Part shown: positions 1-13,400 of the stretch, piece after piece
How positions within the stretch are numbered: position 1 is the first letter of the stretch
Layout of the letters: each line of letters starts with the position of its first letter
Assembly: GCF_002078875.1 (NCBI RefSeq)
Contig: NC_034438.1
Location: 22,457,030-22,521,029, forward strand
Reading direction: 5' to 3'
Length of the DNA stretch: 64,000 nt
From: Numida meleagris
Taxonomy: Eukaryota; Chordata; Aves; Galliformes; Numididae
Position numbers and translations under genes: made by a program
The notes under the pieces: generated by a model
The model's database searches: none
What the model saw: the letters and a program-made list of their open reading frames with translations, nothing else
What the model was told of the DNA's origin: nothing

Positions 1-600
1 ATTGTTTCATACAAATCAAGAGATTTAGTTATATCTTTCAGTGTCACCCAAGAAGCCATTTCTTCTGTGACATTATATTTGTTATCAATATGTCTAATGA
101 AGACGGCAAGTTGAGCTGTATCTGTAGCATCAGTACTTTGCTCTATTCACCAAAGCATAAAACTTGAAATTAGCAGCTTTACTCTCCAAACCTTTTTCGA
201 TAGATGTTCCTATTTCTTCAGTTTACCTGGCTATAGCCTGGTGAAACCAACTGATCTTAGAAAAATCTGTTTTTTTTTTTTTTTTTAAATCAGGACACAT
301 TACAACCATAGTGCTTTCCATACGTTGCTTAACAAACTCACCATCAGGAAATGGTTTTGATTTTTTTTGCAATCTGATCTGTTACCATGTAACTAGCTTT
401 TATAACAGAGCCCATTTAACTTAAAAAAACAAAACAGTATTTTGTTGAGCTGACAGACTTCTTTCAGTTCCTGTTTTGTCTTTAACAAGCATTCCTTGAT
501 ATCCATTGAATTTGGCAGCATGTTTCTGCATATAATGTCTTCTCAAACCGTAATCTGTGAAAACTGACAGAATTTCCTTGCTGTCATGGTTTTATAATTT
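1..600 (-). mobile_element. Degraded hAT (Charlie-like) DNA transposon, transposase relic
   Basis: Read on the minus strand, broken frames give the pattern of hAT transposases of the GTF2IRD2/ZBED type. First comes the end of an N-terminal zinc-finger-like segment with GLRRHYMQKHAAKFNGYQG (about 549-493) followed by ERSLSAQQ. Next is GEFVKQRMESTMVVMCP (about 340-290). Then comes the catalytic-core entry IEQSTDATDTAQLAVFIRH followed by NKYNVTEEMASWVTLKD, running to base 1. The relic is inactive: a TGA stop sits at 149-147, there is a stop near the N-terminal part, and the frame shifts around the T-run at 270-286. It continues beyond the left edge, inside THBS4 intron 4. Confidence 0.85.
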
Positions 601-1234
601 TCGGTTATTGGTACTCCACATCATAACATCATGTAGTGAATGTACTTGGTTCTCAGAAGAGAAGGACTACTACATTCCCCACGGTACTTTTCTCCTCCGC
701 TATCATTTTCCAGCCGGAGGGAAAAGATAAAAGCTCGCAGTATAAAAACTTGCAGATCATGAGACCTCGTCCCTTTTTCTGCCATCTCTCATCTTGGCAG
801 CACCTCGCTCTCCAGCCATCTTATCGTCAGTAGTAGAGTAAGGCTACCTTGATTTTGGGACATTCTCTCTCTCTGTATTGGATTTATCAGCTTAAATTGT
901 AATTATATTGTATTATAGTGTGTTATTTTGCATTCTGATATCTTATTTAGTAAATTTGTTTGTTTCTCCTCAGATTGTTGCTGCTGTTCTTTGCTCTCAG
1001 GGCCATCTCCTTACCCTTTTCCCCTTTTCCCTTTTCCCGGGGTGTGGGCCCATGGATCCCCCGTCCCCTTCGTCACGGAAGCGGGCCGAACGCCCATAAA
1101 CCGTTGACACTTGCAAATTAAGCATAGTGCCATATTATGCCAGCACCGCACCCTACCCGAGCTCCAGGGCACAGCCACTGCCATGATGAAATGGCAGAAG
1201 GTGGCACAGGCTGCAGTGCAAGCTTTGCTATGCC
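601..1234. other. Unassigned segment between two repeat relics
   Basis: No exon is recognised. It may hold more of the hAT element beyond its transposase. A GC-rich patch at about 1025-1100, rich in CpG compared with its surroundings, stands out and is unexplained. Confidence 0.4.
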
Positions 1235-1590
1235 ACATGCAACATGTAGGTTGGGCACACCAGAACTAAACATTTCTTGAACGCTTCCATGTACAGTGAC
1301 TCAACCACCATCCTGGGCAGCCTGTTCCAGCATCTGACCACTCTTTTGGAGGAGATATTTTTCCTAATATCCAACCTGAACCTCCCTGGCACAACTTGAG
1401 GCCATTGCCTCTTGTTTTATCACTGTTGTATGGGAGAAGAGGCCAACCCCCACCACACTACAACCTCCTTTCAGGTCATCGTAGAGAGCAATAATATCTC
1501 CCTTGAGCCTCCTCTTCTCCAGATTAAACAATTCCAGTTCCCTCAGCCGCTTCCCTTAAGACTTGTGCTCCGGACCTCTCATCAATACTT
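1235..1590 (-). mobile_element. CR1 LINE 3' fragment, degraded
   Basis: The plus strand reads as the antisense of a CR1 3' end, with phrases such as CTGGGCAGCCTGTTCCAGC, TCCTAATATCCAACCTGAAC and TTCCCTCAGCC in the standard order. The extreme 3' end is missing. It sits in THBS4 intron 4 in the same orientation as the gene. Confidence 0.85.
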
Positions 1591-4325
1591 AAATTCAGAG
1601 AAGCATCTGAAGGATTACTATCCCACAAGGAACCAACCAAAGTCCCTTCTGCATAAGCCTGAGGTCATGACAGGAACCTATTTGCTCATGTTTTCCTTGG
1701 ACCTCGTATAGGTCCTTGGATTTGGAGCAGCTGGCCAGCTTCATTGCTCAGCTAATCAGACCAGGCAGTGCAACACAGACACTAGGCTGCATGACTTCAG
1801 GCCACTGAAATGCCTCATGTATACCATTCCTTCTTCTAGCTCTCTTGGGAGCTGATACTGGTATAAGCACCCGACCATAGATCATCCAGCAAAATTAGTC
1901 ATAAAGCATTGTTCTAAGAGACTGTGGTTACTTGGTCAAACTTAGAAACCAGCCATGACTGAAGTCTGAATGGTAGCCGATGACAGACTAGTTTCTTGGC
2001 AGTCTACTACACAAAGGAGCTGTATATAGAAATTACACACACACAAGAGAGGCAGCTTCAAAATAAACAAAAGGAAGTATTTCCTGACACATGTAATGAT
2101 CTTCTTGCCAGAAGTTAACCTACTCAAAATCAGACCAATTCATGGAAGAAAACTTCTATCAAGTACAAAGACTCAGAGACACCAAAGCTCTCTTTACTAT
2201 TGCTAGAGCTAGAGAATTTGTGGAAAACTACACTATAACTTCTCTCACTCATTCACTTCCCTGTGTGTTGCCACACTGCCTTTAACCACAGCTAGGTTAA
2301 AACAAACCTTCAATTTGGTGCAACACACCAATTTTTGTGTTTTTATTTATTTAACACTTTGCCAAGTTCAGGCACCGTATATGAACCAGATGTCCTACAA
2401 ACATCTGTTCTGATGTGATTTTGATGATGCTAATTAAAAATGGCATACTGGTCTCATCTACCAAAACCAGTGCACCTTGCACTTTATTTTCCTACATGCA
2501 CAGAAAGATCCAAATACATGTTTAACCTTTGCCCAGTCATTATATTGTAAGCTCTTAGCTATACTGCTTAAGTGCTTCAGTCTCACATGCTGAGCATGCT
2601 GCTGCTACAGTAGTGAACAATGACCAGACATACAGTCAAAACCATGCAGTTTTTCAGGTCAAAAGCTCTGTTCCAATGATTTTGATTAATATGAAAACGT
2701 GTTTTTACCAAAATATGTAGGTCTTATACCCCATAGAGTGAAGCATTTACATTTCTGCTTTTTTTGGCTAAAGGTAAAATTACAGTTATGTGATATATTG
2801 CTCCTGTAGAAGGGACAAAGGGTAAGGCAGCTGAGTTAATATTGCTGTTGGAACGTTTGCACCCATTCCTTCACTAGATTTGACTATAGAGACTTTGAAT
2901 AAATTTCTCTGAGGTTTTTCTTTTCTAAATTAGCTTTAATGTGATACTAATTCCACTTGAAAGTTACAAACAACAGAATTTGAGCTGCTAGTCCAAATAG
3001 TTCAGCCAAGTGAAGGCAGCCAGGGAGAAACAATATTTCTCTGTATTACTACAGTCCATATTACTTATAATGAGAAAAAAGTGACAAATGAGAAAGCTTC
3101 AAATCTGCAATCTGGAAATGCTGTTCACAATGCAGTGAACTTTTCCAGAAGACAACACTGAATTACTTCCTGTGCACATGCAAATCCCTGCTGATTTACA
3201 GGAAAGCAAAAAAAGACCTTTGATAATAAAGCTCTGTTTTTTTTCTTTAGGCACATATATGTTGAGGAGCAAGAAAAGAGAAGTATGTGCAACTGAGGAT
3301 TTATATAGCTACAAGAAAAAAATGATTTCATTATAACCGCAAAGCACGATTTCTACACATACATAAAATAGGCATGATGCTCTCACACAAACTGTGCATC
3401 TTGTCTCCCAAAGACATCAAATCTATTCTAATCTAAAGTAGCAATGCCACAGGGTTAGGGTAGAGTACAGGAAAGGATGAGAAAAATGAGTTTTTCCTGA
3501 ATCCTAATTCAAGCTTCAAACTCACTTGTATTTTCTCCCCCCCTTAGTAGTCACATATTAACATATTAAATGCACAATGTGAAGTCCTTCAGTTATCTCC
3601 CACAGCAAGAAAGTACATTAAAAGGGACTAGAAAGGAGTTCAGATGCAGCATTCCAGCCCAGGTTCACTGTGTTGAGACGGTAGAGAGCATGCTTGTGTG
3701 TCACACGGGATTGCATCCAGCAGGAATGCATCCTTGCAGGAATCCCAAAAGACTCTGCCCCCTTCCTTTCCTCCCCATTCCCATCTCAGTCTTCACAATA
3801 TGTAGCACAGGAAGACAAGGAATTGGTCCTGCAGCCAATTTCTAGCCCAGCAGATGAACACAAGTGCCAGATAACTTTTGGCAGAACTATAATGGCTGGC
3901 TTGCATTGTTTCTTCCCAAACAGAAGCATAGGCTCTGTAACTGCTGCACTAGCACACCCTAAAGCCTCGTGTGCTCTTCTTCATCTTTCATCCTTACCAT
4001 GTCCAGGGCATTCAGTTGGCCAAGAAAAACTGACACAAACAGATCACAGTAACAGAGGTATGGTCTTACAAAGTTACGCTAAAAAGCCTCTTAATCATCA
4101 GACAGCCTCTTCTCGTAGATTAACAGCACTTTGCATTATCACTGGTAATTGTGTTTGTTTTCTCCCCAAACTGAGCTATTTATAAAATATTCACAGGATA
4201 TTATTTCATTCAGTTGCATCCATAATTATTACCATCACTTGTCCATAGAGCTTCTTCCCATTTTTAATATTCACCACCACAGTTTCTCTGCATTGGTATC
4301 TGAATGAACTGATTGCTGGTCTTAC
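1591..4325. other. THBS4 intron 4, remaining part
   Basis: This is AT-rich intron sequence. The coiled-coil exon expected next in THBS4 was searched for by eye on the minus strand and not found, so the intron probably extends beyond base 1. Open frames at 3694-4185 and elsewhere start at non-ATG codons and show no family resemblance. Confidence 0.6.
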
Positions 4326-4431
4326 CAGTGTACTGAGGAGCAGATTCAATCTGTTGAAGAAAACAGTCCTGCAGGTTTCTTGCCTGGGCAAGCGTTCCTC
4401 CAGTTACCAGCTTCAGCTCATCCAGTGTATC
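4326..4431 (-). CDS. THBS4: THBS4 coding exon 4 (linker before coiled coil)
   Basis: The acceptor is CACTTCAG|GATACA and the donor is CACTG|GTAAGA. The 106 nt encode residues 181-215, beginning DTLDELKLVTGGTLAQARN and containing NLQDCFLQQ. Length and phase match the exon that precedes the pentamerisation coiled coil in THBS4. The coiled-coil exon itself is not visible in the remaining 4.3 kb of the window. Confidence 0.94.
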
Positions 4432-7400
4432 CTGAAGTGAGAAGAAAAATGGAGAGCTCACAATTTGGGTACTATGGTGGGAGTTACATAAATATCAGAG
4501 AAAGTAGATTAATTTTTCATAGAAAACTCTATTTCCTCAGTACACAGGGCTCCTATGCTGTCCCTTCAGGACCACCCATCACCAGCTGATCTGCAATAAA
4601 ATCTCAAACTTCTGCCTCTCAGATTTTCATGTAGCTGTGGTTTTACTTCTTCCCCCCCCCTCCCCCACTATTCCAGTCCATGTGATCTAACGTACCAGGA
4701 AATTTGTTTTGGCTTTTTTTTTTTTTAGTTTATTTTTATATCTGCAGTATGCAAAAGTCATTTTGTTGAACTGAATCCAAAGAAATCTTTCACCCCTCAA
4801 ACAGCTTTACATTCAAATCAGATAAGTGGACACCTTAGCAATTCCCAATTTTCAAGTCTGCAGTGAAACAAAGCAAGGGTGTAGCCTGGTGGCAGAATGC
4901 ATTTTCACCTTCTAATGCACATTTTACATTAACAATGATGGAAGATAGATGTGGAAGATACTATTTATCTTGGACTATTGATATGGAAATGATAGGAGGC
5001 TATGACAATCCCCGGTTGGGAGACAGAGGCAGAAAACCTGCTGTAGTCAAACAGATGAAGTTTTGACATTCATCTACCACCATAGAGTTGCCCCTTTTGT
5101 ATTCTCAGTCCACATGGATTATCATAAAGAGAAAAAGCACATACATAAGCAAAGAGTTCCTCTAAGAAGCTCATGAAGGGCTGCACTTGCTATACCAGCC
5201 AATAGCTTATAAATAGTTCAGTCCCCAAAGAGTACTTCAGACCAAAGTGACAGAAGCCTTTTTTTTTTTAAAATAAGCTAAAAATTACATTTTAAATGAA
5301 TAGTAGATTACTGGGTTCAGTGAAGCTAAGGTTTCAGCTACTCCATAGGAAACTTTTTAATAATTAAGTTCAGTATTTATAAGTTTAAATAAGTTTAAAT
5401 ATTAAACTTATTTCAAAAGTCTGGATTCAGTGATCCAGAGGATCTCTGCTGGCAAGTGCTCAGCCTTCTCCCAGTATTCCTGCTCACCTCTGGTTTCTTC
5501 TGGAGGGTGCGTAACTCCACTGCTGCTGATCTCTCTGATAGAGTCGAAAATGCTTTTGGCAGGTCCTGAATGGCACCTACTTGCAAACAGTCCTGATACA
5601 ACTCTATTGTACACAGTTCCCGCTGCAGGCCACTCAGCCACAAGATGACAGCATGGGGTTTCCCATCAGCCAGGTGTACGTTACTAAAAATCACCGAGTT
5701 CAACCGCCCATCATTCTTCAGATAGCGAAGCACCACTGGCACAAAATACAGAGAATGACTATCAGAGGTGGCAGATAATCCATGACCGAGCAAGCACAGT
5801 TCTGTGGAAATCTATAATGGCTCTGGTATTTTTCTCTCATGCCAGCTTTGGTAAATGCTGATATAAATGCTAAGACTAAACAGGACACTGACTTCCAGAG
5901 CAGAAGCACCAGAACTCCTGTGCAGCTCCTGGTTTGTAAGGTATTGCTGCCTACAGAATGTTTTCCACTGCTTTCTCTGGGCTTTTTTAATGGGCTGAAA
6001 CAATAAAACACATCACCTTAAACTACATAGCATTCTAAAAAATGGTGATAAAGGTAACAGGTGTAGCTGACAGCCTGCTATCAGTGTTGTCGCATGTACA
6101 TATCTAATAGCCCCAGAAATATCCTGCAGCAGAAATGTACAGCTAGAAAATCAGCTTCAGAGCTGATTCAGAGTGATGTTTATTGCACTCAGCAAAGCCA
6201 TCTGACAGTGTACCCAAATGCATCATTAATGAAATGGAAGGAACTATGATTCCAAGCATGTACTCTGCATTTCAGCATAACAAATTGGAAATGAAAACAA
6301 AATACAATGCAGAAAATACGAACCCCACTCCTAACGATGACTGACACCCCCTCACCCTACTCTTACCTTAAGGCTTTACTGAATTACTTACTTGATACTT
6401 CACACATAGATAATGGAAATAAAATACGTCATCAAAAAACAGAAAAGCATGCAAACAAAATCTCTTCCACACTGAGTAATATTTTTACAACATCTCTTTC
6501 CTTGTGAAATTGGATCTGTAAGCTAAGATCTGCAAGCTAAATCTCTTCAATCAGCTAGGTAGTTCTCTCCACAAAATCTCTCTCTGGTTCTCTGAACACA
6601 CGCAGATAGCTGTGGAAGCAATGAGTGCATCCAGACGTCACTTAACGATTCAACTGTGTTAAACAGATCTTTGTTTAAAGATCCCACTGATCACCCGCTC
6701 TGCAGTGTTCTTTATCTGCTCATAGCAATGTTTTGTGCACCAAGGAGTCAAGCTGCAACACCCTATGCAGTGAAGCACTAGATCTTCTCAACATCTGTCT
6801 CAAGTCACAGAGGGTTGCCGCTATTGCATGAAGCAAGAGCTCACACATTCTCTGACATTCAAGGAACACCTAAATTGAAATGAGGACAACTAAAAATTGT
6901 GGAGACAGTGGAGGGAAAATGCATTTATCAGCTTCTGAGAGGCCAGGAGCCTAACACTGAATTCACTCTATCCAGTTAACAAATTTTCCTCTCAACTTTC
7001 CACTACTAATATACTCTCTGACACTGTGATATCTCTGTCAGTAGCAGGCACATACATAGTAAGTCAAAGATCCCTCACAATTTTTCAGAATTGGTTAGTT
7101 TAGTGATTAAAATAACCCAGATTTATACCAGCATGAACATTGCAGAGTATGTCTCCATCTTTTCAGTCTACACTAGTGCTAAAGCCTCAGCAGCTGTGAT
7201 CAATATCAGGAATGTTTTCACTGCTGTCTATGTCAAAATGCTGCCAGTGCTGAGATTTCCGCAAAGGTGCATGAGGTCATCAGTAACTTGCTAAAAGATA
7301 GCACTTACCGGCCAGCTCAAAGATCTGGCAAGACAGAGTATGTTGCAAGCATTTTACTTATGTAAATATTATGCGTACTGCATTGTAAAATAGCAGGGTC

Positions 7401-10400
7401 TTTGGATCTGGGCCCTGCATTCATAGTGACCAAATGCAGATCTTAGAAGAAGAAGGAGGAGATGGCGGCAGGGTTCTGAACAGACCCTGCCAGAACAGTT
7501 TCAAGACAAGCAGCAGTCTGGCTTGGATGAAGGATAAAGTATTCCTTCCACAGCCAAAGCCAAATACCCATCTGGTAAACTAGAGTAGGGCTCTGAAGGG
7601 AGATTTTGCTGGATCACACCTTCTGTACAATTTAACCCATCCAAGACCCTGAATTACATTTTTGCTGCTACAATGTCTCACACTGACACTCCTGAGAGTA
7701 AGCATCTCATTGGCACTGTTTAAGAAACAAACTTTCAATCAAACTACTAATCACAACAGTAAATAGGGGCCACTTCACTGACTAGTTAAATTATATCAGT
7801 TTTATGAATTTACTAATGTTTGTTCCAGAGAGGAACTGGAAAAAAAAGGATAAGGAACCCAAGGACTTCATTTGCACTTTGCCTCCAAAAGTACAATGGT
7901 CACAAGTTAAGTTGACCAGCAATTCCTTAACCTAACGCATGTAACAATCTATCATGCATCAATAAGACTATACCAAGGTGACAGAAAGAGTTGAACCATT
8001 AACATAAACTGAATAGATACAGTGGCAAAATCTCCCTCTCAATGGCACACTGGGTGGATATGTCAATCTTGAGCCAGGCAAGACTTCAACATGGACTTTG
8101 CTAACCAAAAGGAAGATATCACGTAAAATTTATGCTTATCAGTCCTTTACAAGAGTTAGGTTACAAGACCTCTGTGACTACTCAAGGAAAATGGCACTAG
8201 TTGCTAATGGTAAAAATTTCTTCATGTTGTTCGTCTGTATACTTAAGCCTGTCATGGGCACTTCTCAAATACAGCACCAACATACTGAGGACAAAACTAA
8301 AAGAAACCATACAACTTCCCATCAGAAAGCTTAACCAAGTCTGCTAGTTAAAACACATAAGTAACCATCAGGAATGCAGGTATTCTTGCAAATCAAAGGA
8401 AGAGCATGATGAAATCAAAATTATTTACACACACATGTATATGCATTTGTATTCCTAGACAACATTTACAGGCATAATTTTGTGTGTGCATGTGTGAGTG
8501 AGAGGAACAGAGAAAGTAAGTGTGATACATCACTTATTGAGCAATTAAGTGAACAGTTTTAGGAACTGTGCTACAGTTACTGATACAACCGTATGGTCGT
8601 ATCTCACCCACTCTCAACACACACATAGCAGAAAAAGTCTTATTCTCTGACCTCACAAGGATTTGGGAAGACCTGACAAAAATATCAGTGTTCTAACCAA
8701 CTTAGTTCACTGCATTTTCCAAATAAAAGCTGTACTTTTATTCAGCATATAGAATAGTTTTCCAACATCTAAACTTAAATTTTTCAGTAAAGTTTCTCAT
8801 AATTAGGCTTAGACAGCTGTCTGACTACAGTAATGTCAGCAGCAAATTGTCGCAGCAGTGGCAAAGTCAATGGAGCAACAGTAACTTACATCATTTGGTA
8901 ATTTTTCACTGAACTGCAATATTGCAATACATCCTATATACATGGATATGGTCTCTCCATTTCTAAAAATCTGCCCAAGTTTCTGATTTCTAATGAACCA
9001 TTTTCAATAAATTAAGAACAATTTACCCAGAAAGTCCCGTAAGTAAGTGCTAGGAACGTCTATCTTGCATAGGCACATCTAACCTCCAGGGTCAGCCAAA
9101 CAAGAACCAGTCTTTCATATGCATGAGGTAGCATGTGCGTGTGTCCCTCACATTCCTGAGTAATAAGAACCAGGGATTATCCTCGAGGGGAAAAAAAAAA
9201 AAAAAAAAGAAAGAAAGGAGAAAGAAAAACAAATTGACTCCTTTCTCTGATATTTTTTCTCCACCCTGTTTCCCAGCTCTAAAATACCAGCTGACTGTGG
9301 GGTCTGCTTCCCTGGCCAGGAGAGTGCAGCATCCTGTGAGTGGAACAAAGCAGCAGAGTGGGAGGACGTTGCCAACACTCTTATCTTGTGAGGCAGCAAC
9401 ATGCAATAAGAATGACCCAAGCACAAAGATTAATCACATTATTTTCCATGTTGCTCTGTGACAGACAAATAAGAACGGACCCAGTCCTAGTTTTCCCCTA
9501 CTTAATACAAACAACTCACCTTTACTCATCCGTCCCATCACTGCAAACTCAAAATACTGCCTGTCATCAGCTGGTGAATACAGACCAAATACGGTGGCTG
9601 TGCTCTTTGGCTGCAGTTTGAACGCTGAGAGCAAGAACACTTCATTCAGCATAGGATCCCCAAGTGCTTCTTGCATGAAGCTTGTTACCACTCTCTTGTT
9701 GGCATATGGAAGAAGATCAATAACTGAAAAATAAAACAGTTTCAACAGTAGTTTAAATACAATAATGAGCAAAGAACAATGTGTTCTGAAGTCTGTTTAT
9801 CCACTGTTGCAATGTGTTGGAAAAGGCTTCCAGGAGACCTCACTGAAGCCCACGGTTCTTAAAAGGAGCTTATGAACAAGATGGAAAGCAACTTTCAGTT
9901 AATCTGATAGTGACAGGACAAAGTAGAACGGTTTTAAACTAAAAGAGGAGAGATCTAGATTAAATGTTTGGAAGAATTTTTTCACTCAGAGGGTGGTAAG
10001 GCCCTGGCACAGGCTACCCAGAGTAGCTGTGGATGCCCCATCCCCAGAGGCATACAGATTGGATGGGGCCCTGGGCAGCCTGGGCTGGTGGGTGGCAATG
10101 CTGCTCACAGCAGGGGCTTGGAACTGGATGATCTTTAAGGTCCTTTCCAACCCAAGCCATTCCGTGATTCTGTTTTAATAAATTGTCATAGAATAGAAGT
10201 ATTTTGTCTTCAAAATGAGGTTCTCAAATACTTTCAGGCAGATCTCTAAGGTTTTTGTATCTTTTGAGATGCACCCCAACATAAAAGCTTTTCCAACTTT
10301 TATAATTTATGAAAGCTTTTCCAGCTTTCATAAATTAAAAGGAATATTTTTGTCACTTTTTAATTACATTCATGATCCAGCATCAAAATTTTCAGATGGA

Positions 10401-13400
10401 TTTCTGGTGCGCTTACCCTAAGAATTATTTTGATGGCATCTGCAGGGCATCAATTAAAATGCTAAAGAACAAGGTAAGTAATATGATATTCATAACCTCC
10501 TTCTCACTTCACTGACTTCTCAGATGATGTATTATATAAATAAAATTCATCTTTCCCTTCTGGCACAGATAACGAAGACAGGTATGACAAAAAAAATAAA
10601 AAAGCCTAAGGCAGAGTGAAAACCATTTCCAATTTTTCTTTTTTATTTTTGCATGGTGCAGCAGCAAAGGGCTATTATACTCCTAAGTATGCCAGCTATC
10701 TCTCTCATGCACCTAAAACAACACGCTAATTTTTCCCCAGTGTTTCAAATCCATGATGTCTCCAAACTCAAACTATTCTACCAAGAAACCTAGCGATCTC
10801 CTATTGCAGCCCACTGCTGTCAGAGCAGTATATATATTATGACCTTCCAGGGAAGACTGACAAATGACTATGAACAAGCATTTTTTAATTATACTGGCAT
10901 ATTTAGCCATTGCGTACCGCTACCACTCCACAGACAGGGCCATCCTAACAGGACAGCGTTTCCATACACCACAAGATGAAGGAGTCTCAAGAGCAGAGGG
11001 TGGAGGTAAACCTTGCTCACTCAAACGACAGCCCAGGTTCATGCTGCTTCCTTAGCTCATTCTGAAGCATCCATCCATTCGGACACCGATGGCATTTCCA
11101 AAAAAAAAAAAAAAGAGAAGTGAAGATGTTTTTCCCTTCACCTCTTAAAAGCAATGAAATCTAGATCACATCTCAAGTCTACACTCCTACTGACTCCAAG
11201 GATCTTGTGATTCTACTGGGAACTTTCAAGACAGTACACAGAAACAATGAGGAACTTGAGCTGCATGCACTTGTAATGCTGTTGTCAAGAAACACCTGAG
11301 ATTAATGTTTCAGATTCCCTTTCTTTCACAGTTCAGACTTAGAAGCATCCCAGGACAACCGCTGATCTCACTGAAACCAGCAATCCAGACGGCAGTTGCA
11401 AAAGGCTGAGTATTTATTTCATCAGATTTGGACTACACAGAGCAAAGCAGCTCGTCAAGCAGAAGACTGAAATGTAACTCATGACTGTGCACAGCAACAC
11501 TTTACATGTAATAACGCTTCTTGAAATACAGCTGGATTGCTGGAATACAGCATTGAAGTCTCAGACAGTGAAAAACATGCCTGCATGCTTTTTTCAGTCC
11601 TAGGTCTGCTTGCTGACTTCCTATCAAACACCAAAATATTACAAAAATAACTATTAGCTATGACAAAACTTCTGTCTAACCCAATGGAAAAAATATTGGA
11701 TTATCTTTAAATTCTTATTTAGAAAGGAATACTCAAATTGATTTGGTTGGTATTTGCATTCCACAATCCTTCAGCAGCACATTACTAAACTCTCTCTTGG
11801 AGTTATCTTCACAAATACATGTCAGAATCCATCCTATCACGTAAACTACACACGTGCCAGCAGAAGTGCACTGAAGAGCAATGAGGTTATGAAAACTCAT
11901 TCTCCATCCTTTGTAGAGCTGGCAGGCACACCACTCTTACACCTTACAGAGACAATCACTCGTTTGAGTGGGACACGAAAGATAGATCTACAAGGATTTC
12001 AGATTTCATTCTTAAGGAGAATTGCAACTTTTCATTCCTCTTCTTCAAAAGGGAGGCTTGAAAACAAACTAATAGGACAGGACTGCCAAAGCTGGAAGGT
12101 ACGAGCATCTGGTTTCAATAAGAGCAGTTAGGATGGAAGACTTGGGCATGCATGCCTGTAAGCACAAGTGCATGTGCACATCCCCACCAAGCTGAACTGA
12201 GCCCAGTTGCAGGACAACCCAGGAATCTTCTTCCATTTGCTTTCACTGTTTTGTTGTTTTGCTCTTTGAAGGGACCTGCTCAGCTTTCTATGAAAATGGC
12301 AATCCACTCTTTGGCGAAGTCCTAAAACTTCAATACTGACAATAGGAACTAACATATATGACAGAAAGCCTTAAGGAGGGGGGGAGAATCAAATCAGCAA
12401 CAGAGGAGAAAAGAGAGCACAAAACAAAAGATTTTCCCCTTATTTCTGCTCACACAGTACACCAGCTTTCAGAAGCCTTCCAGGGTTCCTCACTAGTCAC
12501 AACTATCTGTAGCTGTATGTATGAAAACAGTGCTTCACCACTGCTCGGAACTTTCCAAGACGGTTAATAATGCTTTAGTCACTGGGAGTGAAACCCAGAC
12601 CCTGATTCTGAAATGCAGGAATATCAGAGGATGCAAGCGGGTTCCTTCTCTGGCTGCTGCCGCTGCTAAGCTGGAAGTTTGCCTTTTGTTGAACGCTTTT
12701 TCTGCCTCTGCTTTTTTAAACAATTCTCAGAAATGCTTCTAATCGAGAGAGACTTTAACAAAGAAAACACAGCTAAATTAAACTCTCCTGTAGACCTTCC
12801 TCACGTGCCTAACTAAAAACAACGGATTAAAACGCCAAACACCATTCCATAGGACAATGGAGGCTTAGCGCACCCCGAGAAGCAGCGCAGCAACTTTACA
12901 CCTCCCAGAGCAGCACGACGATGCGCTACAGCTACACGCAGCTGCCGAGTGGTGCCACTCGCTCTAAAACAGAGCAGGTGCTGGCTTACTGTGTTCATAA
13001 CGCTGCTGTACAGGCGGCTGCTGCTGGACTCAGAAGCAACCTTTTTTTCCTACTCAAGTCCTACTTCACGAAGTGGGGTTTTCTCGACGAGTTTCCGTAG
13101 CTCAGCACTTCACCTCTCATTTATGAGAGCCTGCATCCTACAGCTGCAAAGCACTCTTCGGATGCTCACGGTCCCCACAAAACTAGGCTGCTTTCTAAGG
13201 ACGTTGGCAGGTGAAGCAGTCGGCTGAAGGAGCAGTGAAGCTGCGACCCCGAAGGGGGGGAAAGCGGAGCCGGGGTCGGCAGGGTAGTGCTGCCCGCTCC
13301 GCGCTCCTCCCGCTGCAGGCAGCTGCCACGGCTCCTCCGCGTAGGGCAGCACCATCCCAAACCCCACATCACTTTGAAAAAAAAAAAAAACAAAAAAAAA

